From positions 153,781,395 through 153,845,394 of the forward strand of contig CM067082.1 of the NCBI GenBank assembly GCA_034008185.1: a DNA stretch of 64,000 bases, in the 5' to 3' direction. Source of the stretch: Gorsachius magnificus. Its lineage: Eukaryota; Chordata; Aves; Pelecaniformes; Ardeidae. A program made the position numbers and the translations under genes. The stretch's first letter is position 1, and every line of letters starts with the position of its first letter. The notes below the pieces were generated by a model, which did no database searches, had not been told where the DNA came from, and saw only the letters and a list, made by a program, of their open reading frames with translations. This document shows, one piece after another, positions 50,001 through 63,300 of the stretch.

Positions 50001-50701
50001 TGCATATCAGAATTTATTCAACTAGTACTTATTTGATCACTTTCAGTTTCACCAAATGGTGTGAATTGCAAAGATGTTGTGCCTTTGAATACAATGTATT
50101 TATTTCTTTTTGTTTGTGCAAAAAGAAATGAGAAAACTCCAAGCGATACTATCATTTAGAGGTTACTTTTGTCATTCCACAGAAGGATAAAAGAGTACCA
50201 AATCAATCAGAAGAAAATGGCTGCTTTTAGTATTATCTTCAGATCTGGCAGCAATTCATAAAGTAGCGGTTGCATAACAATTTCCATTCTAAGTCCCTTT
50301 TCAGTCAACTGTAACTGTACCTAACTTTAACATTATGAGTTGTCTGTTTCAGGATGAGTTGTTTGGGAGGAATCGGTATTACTGTCAAGCCGAGAAACAT
50401 TAACGGTTTATGTTCAACCCCGAATTCCTATAGGCTCCTAAGCCAGAAACCTTGATTAAGGAACCCAACTAAGATGAGGCCTGCTTGTGCCAGATGCTAG
50501 ACACCCACGTGAGAAACGATGCCTGAAAACCGCTCAACCCAGTGTGAAGCGAACATAGAATTAAAATGCCTGGCCATAACTTTTGTGCTGGGTTGAATTC
50601 AGCTGGTGACCAACAGGTGGAGAGCTCATCACCTGGTGACCTACAAGTGACATATCCAGTCCTCCCTAACTGCAAATGATACACCTTTGCAAGGGAGCCT
50701 G

Positions 50702-50702
<1 letters not shown>

Positions 50703-50748
<46 letters not shown>
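50703..50748. repeat. Poly(T) tract, 46 bp
   Basis: Forty-six uninterrupted T, the longest homopolymer in the window. The sequence on its right, read on the minus strand, runs into an A46 tail after GAACGTGATTTGGTTGCTCG, which has the form of a retroposed 3' end. No parent gene was recognised and no flanking target-site duplication was found by eye. Confidence 0.95.
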
Positions 50749-50749
<1 letters not shown>

Positions 50750-53700
50750 AGCGAGCAACCAAATCACGTTCCAGCCTTTTCAGAGACTGGCGAAGTCTCA
50801 CATTCACTGGGTGCGCTGTTTGCTTCTTCTGCTTCATATGGTCAAGTTTAAACAGTCTCCTAAGGTATTCATCAACATCTTAGAGCTGGAGGTGAGCTGC
50901 CACCAGAATCCAGCTAGCAGAGACATTTGTTAGAAAGTTCTTAGTCAAAACCAGCTGACTCAAGGCAACTATTTAAATTCTTTAGCCTAAATAACTGGGC
51001 CTAAACCAGATGAGCGCTTACTCTGAATCTTTCAAACTACAGAAGCAATACCATAGGGCCAGAAACAACCATTTAGGAGGCAGCAGCCGCTTCAGGTAGC
51101 AGAATTGCAGCCTTAGACCGTATCCATGCCATGACTTCTTGCTGTTGGTCAGAGGCGAGAGGTGGGAATTCTGTGTCATCAAGGGACCACAGTGGAGACA
51201 TGACAACAGAGACTTCATTATTGATTGTACTTCTGTTTCACTTGAGCGCAATGGTGGAATAGGATAAAACTTGGCTTTGCCCTTATCTGGTTACCCATTG
51301 TAAGCACTCTGTTCTCCAGTATCCTGCTGTAGCATTCCTGCCAATATGGCTGTAGAGGCTTGGTTTCCATTTCAGTTTTACTGGTTGTCAGATAGTTTAT
51401 CTCTGAAACAGATATAATAACAGCTAATCTCATGTTATGGTTCCGTGGCTGTTTATAACTCCTATTAATGGCAACTGTGGAAAGCCTGGGAGTAGGTTTT
51501 ATAGGGCACTGGGGTAACCAGTTACTGCACATTCCCCTGAGGCTACGTAGCATCAACTGTAGCAGCTTGTCCTTTCCAGACTAGGTCGTGATCTTCTTAA
51601 CTCTGGCATTCCTTATCTTTTGGGGATTTGACTTTGTGCTCTTGGTATTCTTTCCGAGACACGATTGGTAAGCAATTGATTTTGCTCCGTGATTTATCCT
51701 GGCAAACGTTCCCAACGATTTCCAAGAAGGGGCTCCACAACTGAGCTCTACCTCGTGCACCAGCTCAGGTGCATATCTTCACAGCACTTAAAAGTGATCT
51801 GCTGAATTGGCTGGACTTTCACTGGAGGGAAATAGGATAGGTACACGATGTTTCAGTAACTCTTAGAGGTTCATTCTTTTAAATGCTTCTAAATGTTCTG
51901 AATTCTCATTTCAACTGCTCATACCCATTCTTAAAAGTGTGTGGTTTACCCCCCAAATGTAGGAAATATTAATGTAATACCTGATTCAGTGAGGCATTGG
52001 CCAACGCAACCATGGTCATATATAAAACTTGCCTCCTTGAAACAGGACCACAAATACCATTCTTACTGGTAGATATGTGAAGGGATTGCTAAATTAATAA
52101 GGGCAACAGTAGGTGCATGCCACATTAGTGATACGGTTTTGCTTTCCCATTAAGCACAGTAAACCTGGGAAGGTATTTGTCTACCAACTCTGGGGGAACC
52201 AGCTGAGGAGCTGTGAGAAAGTCCTGGCTTTGTGGATGATGAAACAGGATAAGAAAGGCATGACAAAGGCCTGAAACAGCCCTCAGCAAGGACGTCAGGT
52301 CATCTTGGCACACTGAAGTGGTAATTTATTCTAGGAGTCACTGCTGAAATGGTCAGCGTGAGCTATGAAACAAAGCAATAGTATGAATAAAGGCAGTAGA
52401 ATTTGGCCTAATTGAGAAACAGAAAAGGAGGAGTGAGGAACACGAAAGGTCTCGTAAGTGCAATGTCCTGTCATCTGAGTCAACTGATAGTCGTGGTAAG
52501 TAGCCATCTAATTTTTTTTAAAAGGACTTCTCAGAAGAGAAACCTGCTGACTGTTGGAAAATTAAAGTCAAAACTATTAAGAATTGCGATGAGAAATTCT
52601 AGTCAGTGCCTAATTTTATGCCATTCATTTCAAATTGCATAAATGGTAACTTAGCTTTTGGCCTCATGCCTGGAAGAGCACCTGAGAACACATCATTGCA
52701 TCATCACTGAGAGTCTATTGGTCTTCTTTTTTAATTACGGGCTGGCTTTGGAAAGTGAAGAGGCTTGATTGGTTAAGGCTGATACTAGACCTAACTAGCA
52801 GTGAATGACTACCACAAAAATGCTAGCATGAAACCCACAAACTCTCTTTGAAGTCTTTGGAGCTATGCTTACTTGCCACTGACCATTTGTTTGATTGAAA
52901 TTTTGTTCACACGGCTGCTAGTGGAACATGAGACTGTCAGGAATATGAAAGAGCATTTCTCATGTGGTGGTGTGGTCCATGTGGCTGGAAACAGAGAAAT
53001 CGAAGTCAAAGCTTGAGAGAGGAAAAGAGGAGAGAGTGTCTGCAGATGTAACGAAAATGAGCCTTGGGCTTGTGTGAATTCTGTACACAAGCTATGAGGG
53101 GGAAGGGTAGATGGAGGACGTGGTAAGACAGAGGAAAGGAAAATGAACGACAAAAAGGGTAGGAAAAAGGAAATCCTTAAAGAAAAGCTCCTAACAACTC
53201 TCAGTATTTCAATCCTAGTGACTTTCCCCTGGAGAATTTCCTAGCAGGGCATTTCAAATGTGGGGTGATCTTCAGTGTGTGGTTGCTGGAGAGCTGCAAA
53301 GAAACTTGGCGGCGTTTTTTGGGGAAAGTAGATTTAGGTATTGGAAAAGCAGAGATAATTTAAAGGAGTTCTGTGGCTGTGCTTGGGAATAGTATTGTTG
53401 CCTTCTCCAGTTGTTCCTTCTGCTGCCTGTGTAGTGTAAAGGAGACCAGTGGACACCAGGAGCTCCACATAACTTTGCTTTCCAGAATATGCAAAGCTAT
53501 GGAGGTGCTGCTGCTTGGCTGCTTCCTGGTGACTCCCAAAGCAGGAGGCACTGGCCATCCCCAAATAGTTTGGAGTAATATCCTACACTTTTCCACTGTA
53601 GAATTCGTATTCCAGTAAAAGGGCCATGAAACAGGTTCTCTGAAGAATTATATCTACAAGTACCAGAAGGGTCTAAGCATCAGGAAGATGCACTTATGTA

Positions 53701-56700
53701 GAACAACCAGGATGAAACTGAGTTTAATACAAATATTTGATGGGGAGATCAAGATAACTGAATAATCTTGTCAAAATCAGTCTCATTGTGCTGGATTCTG
53801 TACAAAAAAATAGTAGGAAGTGACCCACAGCCTAAAAAATTACTGTTTAAGTGTAAAGGAAAATATAATTTCATGTGGAAAACTGAAGCGTAGAAAGAGT
53901 TATTCAACTGAGATTACATAGGCAATTTCTGACAGGGTTGGGACTACCCAATCTGCTAGCTCTCCAGTCTGAGATTGAAGCTATCCTTTAAGAGCTTGAA
54001 AATCAACCCGCTAAAGACACAGGAAGCAATACAGCACGGTAAGTTGTGTACTACTCCTGGAAGATAGGCAAAGTCCGTAATTCCCGGTCCTATCACCCAC
54101 CCATCAGAAACAGAAGCCCCGAGTGACCCCCTAGGATGCAGGAGCTCAGCCCTGTGAGCAGAGACAAAGGGCTCGCAGAGCGCGTGCTATTGCCTCATGC
54201 AACCGCAGCGCAATCGTTTGTTAAAAAGGTGCCAAGTGTGAAAATGTAAGTGATGCTGGGGCAGTGGGGCAGTGGGCAGCCTCCGCTTGTTCATTTTTGG
54301 AGCTGCCATCCCAGCAGGATACCGCTGAACTGAGATTCTCACGTAAGCCATTCCCAACTTCAAGCCTGTCCCAAGCCACCGACTCAATGAGTGCCATTGT
54401 TGTCATTTACAGCTAGCAAAGACATGGCTGTAAATGGAAGCAAGATGATTGCAGCGCTATTAGTTGAAGACGTGTAGGCAGGCCTGCCACAGCAACAGAC
54501 TTCACACAGTTGCAAAGTGTTGAGTGCTCCGCAGACTGATATGCCATGTTAATTCAATTAATTGTTTCTTCGGCTTGGTTGAAAGATCAACCCATGAAGT
54601 ACAAATATCTCAAGCCGAACAATTTTTTTTTTTTCTTATCTGCTGCGAGTAAAGTGTTCTGCACGTGATTGTCTTATCAAATGTTCAGCTGCAACACGTG
54701 CATCTCGATGTTCTCAGGTGATTTCCTCCAAGCTTCGCTTGACAGCTGTTCTGCATTTCACTTTCCCTTGGGTCAATACATTAAACATTTTCCTTACATA
54801 CTTGCATTACGTTCAGTTGGTGAGATATATATGACTGGGTACAAGCCAAACTGGTGTTTAGAGACTATGATAAAACTGGAAAATGGTACCGCAATGTGTG
54901 GGTCCAAGCATCATTTGCAATGCTTTGCCCCTGGCTGGTCATCCCGCAGCTCCGTGTAGCAGAAGCAAGCTCTATTCCATTGAGGTGCAGAGGAGACTTT
55001 GAACTGCCTGGCATTTTGTGTGAAATTTCCCCTTGGCTGAAGGCCCCGTTCAAAATCCGTGCACTGTTTCAGTTCTTTATGCATTAGCTTTTACCAGAAT
55101 AGTTAAATAATTAAGACAGTCTGTTGGCCAATAAATTGATAAATGAATGACTTGGCTTCCATTGGCTGCTATTTATGTGACCATGTGGGTTGTTATTTGC
55201 AAGTATTCATGCAGCTCCAACTGCAAGGGGAAGTGCCTGGGTCATGGAGTGATAGTACTTTTGGGAGAGTTGGGGTTTGACCTCACGGGGGACCCCTCCA
55301 GCTCTCTCCCTCAGGAGGAATTTGTGGCTGAGGGGTTGGGTTGTATTTGCAGACTTGCCTGGGCCTGAGACAAAACCAACAAGCAGCTCTAGGACACCTG
55401 CTTGACCCGTATTGCTTTGATTTTGGGAAATTAAACTCTACCCCATAGAGAAAGAGCTGAAATCCTGCTGCTTTGGGGAATGCTATTTCAGTGTACTTGT
55501 TCAGTGAGTTGGCCTGGCAGTTTACAATTCAGAAAGCCTAGCGCCTTTGCGAGTTGTGAGGGAAGTACACTATTCATTATCTGCTGTCAGACATTCATCA
55601 TTCCAGCGTAAACTTCAATCCTCTCATCAGGATGCAGAACATTACTTATGACCAGTCACAGGCCATGAATAATGGCTTAACGAAATGAACAGTTCTCTAA
55701 CAATTCAGACCCAGGTTTGTTAATCAAAATTATTCAGAGCCAGATTCTGGCACCCCCTCCCACACACTGAATAACACCTATCCCCAAGTGAAGTTGCTTT
55801 GGTTTTAATTGCATTTATGGTTTAACAAACTATTCTTTTTTTTTTAATCTGGCTGACCTCACCTAACTAGCTCATGTGAAAAGCGGGAGTTTGCCTTCAC
55901 CAAAATAAGCACTTCTTGTCTCGTTCTGCATTAGCACTTGCTGTGCAAAACCACTTTGGCAGTGATGACAAATCTGCACAGCTTTTCCTTAGCTCCATCA
56001 TCTGGGATATCCGCACTGGTCAGCAGCTAAGCGCTGCCTAAAGCTAAGCAATGATTTAAACATATCTTTTATTCTTTATGTGGGAAAAAGTAAGTCAAGT
56101 GACACATTCTTTATGGGACCTTATGCACAGCAATAATATAGCGTGGCCATTTTCATCCATGCAGAGAATTATGCGCTGTTCTAGGCAACCTCCTAGTTGA
56201 GCTTTCACACCAACAGCAGTTCTTTCCTGTATATTGCCAAACATACTTCAGGCTCCTGGAAAGTGGAATATATTGGTGTATTTGCAACCCGGTCCCCAAG
56301 TATTCCTCTACAAATGTTCAAAGCAGCTGGTCGCTCTAGCTCTCTTCCCCAGTCGTAGGAGGGTTCTTATGTTTTTTGCTATTCTGAACTGTGCCAAGGA
56401 AGCTGGTACTGCATTTCCAGAAGCAAGGATTGATTAAGTTGGAACATTTCATTTACAGAGGGCTTTCTTGGTAGTGGTGGTAAGGTGAAGCCCTGGAAAT
56501 ACTCAAGCAAATCTTTTGTCTTCAATACTACCTTTGCATTGTAAAGCACAGCCATTGCTGTCATTACACAGATTGGGTAAGACCTCCAAGAGTGGTTGGC
56601 CAGCATATTTTGGGGCATTTTGCTAGCAGATGTGGAGGTAGTAGGATATGTCCAGGATCCTGGATGCATTCCTACTCCCTCTAGTATCCTTGGGCTGAGA

Positions 56701-57692
56701 CTCCTAATGGAGACGCTCAGGAATGTAGTTACCAACTTGCATTGTGGTCAGACTCCTCTATGTGTTTGAACAGAATTCTGCATTTTCTTTTACATGTTCA
56801 TTTGTAAAATCATTTTCAGTGCAAAATCTTCCATAACCAGTTCTTCTTCCTTGGGATCATATTTTGGGAAACAGTCACAGCAGTTTCACCCCTGGAGTGT
56901 ATTTCCCTATATGATTAAATGTCAGTCCATTTGCGTGGGTAAATCAGTGCTCAAAATGAGGAATTAAAAACCCTCTAGATTCATGTCAGAGGATCTCTCT
57001 ATCAGCAACGGCTGGTGCAGGGGAGGCACAGCTTGGTCTGGGTTTTTTTCCAGCAGATTAGGGTCTGAGGCTCTAGCTGCAATGAGTGGGAAGGGAGGAG
57101 CAGGGAAAAGAGGGAGGAAAAAGAAAAGGCCCTCATCTAGAGAGAAGCCAGGAGCGCTTATCTCTCCCTCTCCCTCCTCTGCCTTGCATTCACTGCCATT
57201 CATCATCTCTTTCTGCCCTCAGGGCTATCAATGTGGGCATCTGTGGGGGAATAACCTGATATATGGGTTTGTCTCCTCTTGGAATTTTTCAGCAAATTTC
57301 CATTTTGGTCATTTCTTCAGGCATTGTATGTTCTCTACTAGAGAAAAAAGAGGAAAAATGCAACCCAAACAACATTTCAGCTTCTCCAGAAAAGTTTCTA
57401 TTTTGATTTATTGAAAACTTGTCCAACCAGTTATTTATATTTTATCTGTGAAAGACCCAAAAAATTTCATCTGAAACAGATATTTCCATGGAAACGTCCA
57501 TCTTTGATGAGATGTCGTTCCTCAGATGTTTCAGCTGAAGAATTTTGTCAGTTCTGGCAGAAAAAAAGAGGGGGGGAGGCAGAAAAAACAAAGACCAAGC
57601 TCACAGGAAAACATGCAATGCTTCAAGTTAATGGGCTAAAATGTCAGCTGATAAACTGCCATAAAGCCAGAGAAAAGTCAACCAGTCAAGCC

Positions 57693-57733
57693 GAGTCAAT
57701 GGAGCTATGCTAGTTTACACAGAGGATCTGGCC
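57693..57733. repeat. Ancient amniote repeat-like remnant
   Basis: The stretch GAGTCAATGGAGCTATGC, followed by TAGTTTACACAGAGGATCTGG, resembles a widespread motif of sauropsid genomes (GAGTCAATGGAG, TTTACAC and AGGATCTGGCC) that belongs to old dispersed repeats. The match is short and from memory of the motif, so the family is not assigned. Confidence 0.3.
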
Positions 57734-60700
57734 TTAGATTTTAATAGAACCAGCCTAGCAAGCTGTTCTCCGCTTACCCGTCCTCCTCCCTTTTTAATAA
57801 GCTCCCAGTCATACTTGGCCTACCCTTTAATAATTCACCCTTCTCTCTTCACAATCCTTCTTCCTTCTCTGGAGATAATGGGATGGGATTTTCTGCTTGC
57901 AGCCCTCACAGAAATATCAGACAGGTTAAACTCTGCAAGGCTGGCTACTGGCTTCTAACATACCCCTTGCGCCTCTTTCTGGACTTTAATATCCATCTTC
58001 TGTTTGGTCTTTTCTTAGCTGGTGCCAACTGACTTCAATGCTATTTGCTATATGTCATGATATAGTGTATTGTATTGTAATCTATAGATCCTGGGATATT
58101 GAAGTATTAAGCTCACAGAGCAATCAATTACTTTAATGGGAGCTGTGTGTGTCTGGCCGCTATTCTGGAAAGCAGATCTATGAGATAGCTCTAGGACACA
58201 GTCCAACTTCTGGACCAAGAGACTACTCTACCGCAGGAGTTACTATTTCTTTCTTGCCTAGGGCCAAACAGGGATTTAAAACACAGTTGGCAAGATGCAC
58301 ATTATTGTACGCTTTTCTTTGTTGTTATGTGTAACTACAGTACGAATGACCATGTGTAACTGCTCAGTCCTATGTAACGTAGCTGTATGAAATAAATACT
58401 TGATGATATCCAGTTGCAGAGCTGCAAGTTTCTTATCCTGTTCCCTTGAAGCCAGGATCCAAAGTACTGAATTTTGTAAGACCCACCGGACTATTTATTT
58501 TAATTTAGTTCTAGTTTCTTGGTGACCATGTCCTTCCTTCTCAGCTACTTTGATTAAACAGAGCAGGGAAGTGTTCATGCAGAAAACCTCCCTTGCAGAC
58601 ATTAAAAGGCTCATGCATCTTTTTTTTTGGAAGAGCCTCATTGAAAAAGGAATGACACCTGATTATCTCCTGTAGAAGTAAAGAGTTTTGAGCCCCCAAA
58701 GAACGTGAGCCCCTATTTTCAATGATGTATTTGAAATGCTTCAGTTCATTGTACCTGATCTTGTTCACGTGGAGAAATAAAAAATAATGTGTATGAATGG
58801 TTCCCTTACTGGAACCTTGTGGACATTGTATTGATTAAATCAACCTTTTGGAACAACAGAAGTACGATTGTCTGAATTTCAGCTCAGCATCTTGATTGAC
58901 ATTCTTGTTTAATGACTATTCCTTATTTGTTAAATTTAATTGATGGTTATTGCATTTATTTCTAAAGAACATTGCTTTAATCAAAAAAAATCTCTGCTCT
59001 ACGGAAATTAATATTCACCATCTATATGGCACAAAAGGGTATGTGGTGAACATAGAGAATAATTAGTAGCTGTAGGAGGAGAACTTATGAGAAGATGATT
59101 ATGAATATGTAATAGAGGAAACAGACTACAAGGAAATTAAGCCAAGAAATTTAAGAGTGAATAATTGACCTCTGAGTAAATATGAGCATTCTCTCAACAG
59201 CCGCTTGACGTGTTGTTAACCACTCGGTATTTCAGAACATTAACCACCCTTTTAACTAACCAGTTCTTTGCTATTGGTAACCACTCACTCTCTGGAGTTG
59301 CATTCCTATTTTACAGCGTGATTGCTTACTACATGCATAATGCTGTAAATCCACGTGGTGCCAAAGCTTCGGAGTAGGTGGGAGAAAGGCCGTAATCTGC
59401 TACATATGTGTAAATCTACCCTTAGCCAAAGGAAATAGTTGTAGGGACTAACTAAATCTGCTTCCAGAATTACGCTGTTATAAATGAGAGCAAAATTTTA
59501 TCACTACTACCAAATGAACACAGATCTCTTTCCACCATGAGGGCATCAGTCCAAAGTTGAGATTTTTGGAATTGATGAAGTTTCTAAAGTAAATTTTCAA
59601 AGTTTTCAAGGTTTCCCTTTTCCCTTAGATCTGGTGACTGTGGGCTAGAGATGTCAGCCTGTTCCCAAGAAAGTCCCAATATCTTCCAAGATAGAAAAGA
59701 TACAGATAGCCAAGATAGCCAGAAAAGCGAAGCTGATAGCAGTTGTATTTGAGAGGTAGTTCGCAAGAAACATAGAGCATCCATGAGTAAGGGCTAGGTC
59801 TTTAACCTGAATTGTATAATGGAGTAAGTGGTGTCAAAGCTCCCTGAAGGAAGGCTACGTTCATGTTCTGAGAATTCAGAAATCATAATGATAAAAAATG
59901 AGATGGTCAAGTTTGGTCACTGGGAAACCGGTATTACAATGCTCCATGGAGAATAAGGTATAATGGCTGTATCCTGAGGATAAAGATTATGTTTTCATTT
60001 TAAAGGCACGAGTTTTTCCTGCTGATTATGGACCAAGCACATTGCTAAATTATTGCCAGTTTCACACCAATGAAACTGATAACAAAGATCAGTGGAGCTT
60101 TGTCTTTCCTCCTCCTTCCCATTAAATGCTGGTTAGCGCACCAAAAATTTTTTACGTTATAGAGTAGAGGGCACATAGTTATCTAGAAAATGTAATGATC
60201 AACTACAATATGTGACTGATTGAATCAGGTGAGCAGTGTGAAAGATGAGGTTCACTTGATGGCCTTGGCCTCTTTGTTTGGCGAAGAGAGATAAGAAGAC
60301 AAAGCTCAGTTTTATCAGAAGTTAACAAATGACTAAGTAGATGAGAATCTCAAATCGGGTCTTTATTTCATTGTGATCCAAGTAATTAATGGAGTATGCT
60401 TGGAGGTGGTAAAAAACCAAACAAAGACCTTAGCTATCCTCCCCTTCATCTCTGCTGGAAGATAGCGTGGTGCTGTTGGGAGGTGCTCTCCGTATCAGTG
60501 AAGACCAGGTAGAGCCTTTGGGTTTGAAGGGAGCTGGGCAGTTAGTTCTTTGGCCTCCTTGGAAAGTCCTAATTTACATAGCTATATTCTACGTGAGTCC
60601 ATACTTACAGTCCCAAGTCCTGCCTTTGGCTATCCTGCTGAAAGTCAACACGTGTGGGGAGCTAAGGTTATGAGCCAGAGGACTGAAATCATAAGCTTAT

Positions 60701-62825
60701 CCCAAAGGAAAGACATGGATCTGCTCCCCTTCAGCACAGCTTTTATCAGCAATGAACATTTTTCTTCCTTTCTGGGAAAAGGAGAAAAACCTGTAAAAGC
60801 TAAAAGCAAGTAGTCCAGAAAAAAATTGATCCACCCTTTTGTTTTTTGTGATGATGGGAAGGTTTTAAAGGATGCATCTACAATAGTGAAACAAACTGTG
60901 TTGACCCCCTTGAATTTGCCTTCTATTTTTTTCCGGTTATTAGAATGATCCCTGGCACAAGTTTTGGTCCAGGCCACCTAGTGCTGTTGTGCTGTCCTGA
61001 ACAGTCTCCAATCACTGTTTGGAAGTTCACATGGATGAGGGACCTTTTCCCATAGGCAGTTTGGATGAGGTCACCCTCTTCTGGAGGCTGAAGGTCTTTG
61101 ATAGTATGGACAAGCCAGACTGTGGTAGTTGGCCTCTCGACCGTAAAATGTTCCCTGGCACAATTTAGTCCACTGGAAGAGGTGTAGCTGAAACTTGTTA
61201 GGCTATATTCAGACACTCGGAGGAAATCCTTCCTCAGTTTCCCCTTCCGCTAAGAATAGATGAGATAAGTCGTAAGGGGAAGAGGGATTATATGAGATCT
61301 TTTACACAAATCATCCACATTAAAAATGACAAGACAGTTTGGAAGAACTGACACCACTTGAATTGCACTTTAGTACTTTCTGGAGCATTCTGCTTTTTTG
61401 GAGGTTTTCAAGTGTCTGTGGAAAATAGAGGGCATGATGGATGCAAGAATTGAGGGTATATTTTGAGCCTCTGTGGCTGTGGCCTGTTTCAAAACAAAAC
61501 AAACAGCAGCACAGACGTAAAGGCCAAGTCCAAACTGGGTGCTAAGACTAAGATGCAAAAGGAGGGAGCAAGAGTGAAGCCTTCAAGAAAGCATCCTTAC
61601 GCACCTCTTCTTACAGGTAAACACTTGCATATTGGTCTGAATAGGTGAACATGGGCTTACATGCTTTCTAGAGATGAGGACAGGGTCATGCAGAACTAGA
61701 AATCTGATGCTGGATGAGTTTGATTCTGAAGTTCCTGAGAAGGGACTCCTGGGGAGGTGGATTTAGCTGTATGGGCAGGGAAGTTAGAAACTAGGTGGTC
61801 ACAGAAACCAAAAGATGCAAAAAGATTATCTGTGGGAAGAGATCTGAAGAAGTAAAGCTTAGCCTTGTTTAATCTGGGTTAACATTTTCTAAGTGGTTAG
61901 ATACTGTCTAAAATGTTCTGCATTCTAAAGCAATGATAAACATAGTGGGCCCATTTAATTTTTACTGGCACAAATGAGGGATAAACCTCTCCACTCACTT
62001 GAGCTTCTACTGCATGCGAGATCAAAATCAGAGCCAGAGGCATTTGGAGTTTGAAAGAAATGGTTTTGGGTTTGATGTCTATTTTTGCTGCCTCTATTTA
62101 GAGCAAACATAGCCAGGGCTGGAAGTGAATACAGTGTCTCTGAAGAGGTGAATTAGTCCCAGCCAATCTGTAGTGGCAGAAGTGTGGTACCTTATGGGCT
62201 TGAAATAGCCCATCCTCATTAACCACATGTTGGGCCAAACTCCATTAATTTCTACAGCCCCTCAGGGCTGAGTTTAGCCCATTATAACACAGTGATAATG
62301 TTGTTGGAAGCTATTTTTGTGCCCTGTGCTGTAAGTTGGATACTACAATGCCGTATAAACTAGGTAAAGCCAAGATATTTTAGGCTTCTGGGCATTAAGT
62401 AGTTTCTCAGTATTTGTCCATGCTTTTCTCAAGAGTTCCCAACAGTACAAATTAGCGTACATTAATGATGGTTGAAATTCAGGGAGAACTAATGCAGTGA
62501 GTGTGTTGGGGGTACTTGTGGTGTCTTCAGAGCCATGTCCTTCTAAAGGTGTTTGAAGAGAGCTGTGTGATGTGGTGGTATGTCGGCCAGGGATTGGTGG
62601 GACTTTATGAGCAGTAGTGACTGTAGGAGTGCCAGTGATATGAAGGCAAACTACACAAAGACTCTAGTCCAGTTTTCTCCTAACCCTGTCGTGGTTTAAC
62701 CCGGCTGGCAACTAAGTACCACGCAGCCGCTCGCTCACTCCGCCCCCTCCCTCAGTGGGATGGGGGAGAGAATTGGAAAAGTAAGACCCGTGGGTTGAGA
62801 TAGAGGCAGTTTAATAAGAGAGAAG

Positions 62826-62864
62826 AATAACAATAACAATAACAATAATAATAATAATAATAAT
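62826..62864. repeat. AAC/AAT trinucleotide microsatellite inside the LTR
   Basis: Four AATAAC-type units are followed by about seven AAT units. The microsatellite lies between the putative promoter core and the 3' end of the LTR, in the likely transcribed part. Confidence 0.9.
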
Positions 62865-62949
62865 GGTAAGAAAATATACAGAATATATAAAACAAGTGAT
62901 GCACAATGCAATTGCTCACCACCCGCTGACCGATGCCCAGCACATCCCA

Positions 62950-63009
62950 AGCTGCGATCACTCCCCCCGAGCCGCGATCACACTGCCTGAGCTGCGACCA
63001 CTCTGCCCG
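62950..63009. repeat. Three 20-bp tandem repeats in the LTR
   Basis: Units at 62950-62969, 62970-62989 and 62990-63009 each follow the pattern AGCYGCGAYCACnCYnCCyG with a few substitutions, and are followed by a short GACC-type tetranucleotide run. They lie just downstream (minus strand) of the TATA-like core. Confidence 0.9.
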
Positions 63010-63300
63010 CGACCGACCGACCAACCAACTAACACCCTCACCCGAGCATGACGTTATATGGTATGGAATAGCTCTTTGCTCAGTTTGGGTTAGCTGTCCT
63101 AGCTGTGCTGTACTCACAGCCTGTTAAGCACCTGGCCGAGCAGGAGAAGCTCAAAAAGTCCTTGAGTAGTCTGAGCACTACTTGGCAACAACTAAAAACA
63201 TCAGCGTGTTATCAACATTCTTCTAGTACTAAAACCAAAACACAGCACTACGCTAGCTTCTGTGAAGAAAATTAACTCTATCCCAGCCGAAACCAGGACA

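Larger units (their letters stand above)
46871..62686. other. Intergenic region upstream of CTDSPL: no gene seen
   Basis: About 15.8 kb upstream of the CTDSPL promoter. By human synteny ITGA9 would be the next gene on this side. I searched the minus strand for its cytoplasmic-tail exon (a GFFRR-type motif and a terminal WDWVQ segment) and did not find it. The region holds two very long poly(T) tracts, several smooth non-repetitive stretches with homeobox-like TAATTA motifs (about 49560-49880, 54480-54740, 58880-59050) and short ancient repeat-like motifs. No ORF shows a recognisable family. Confidence 0.6.
62687..63300 (-). mobile_element. Solo LTR of an avian endogenous retrovirus (minus strand, 614 bp)
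   Basis: Read on the minus strand the element starts TGTCCTGGTTTCGGCTGGGA and ends GGTTAAACCACGACA, giving the TG...CA ends of a retroviral LTR. A CATATAACGTCA TATA/CRE-like core (plus-strand 63049-63060), three 20-bp GC-rich repeats and an AAC/AAT microsatellite lie inside. The terminal sequence is one I recognise as a common bird LTR type, probably ERVL/ERVK-like, but the exact family is not assigned. No gag, pol or env sequence adjoins either side, so this is a solo LTR left by recombination. The flanks (aaccc and ggccc) do not form a perfect target-site duplication. Confidence 0.88.

Noticed and set aside
47000..62686. ITGA9 terminal exon expected upstream by human synteny
   Set aside because: No minus-strand match to the integrin GFFRR membrane-proximal motif or terminal tail was found, so no gene is called.
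62735..63127. Small ORFs inside the solo LTR
   Set aside because: They arise from the AAT microsatellite and GC-rich tandem repeats; LTRs of this type do not encode proteins.
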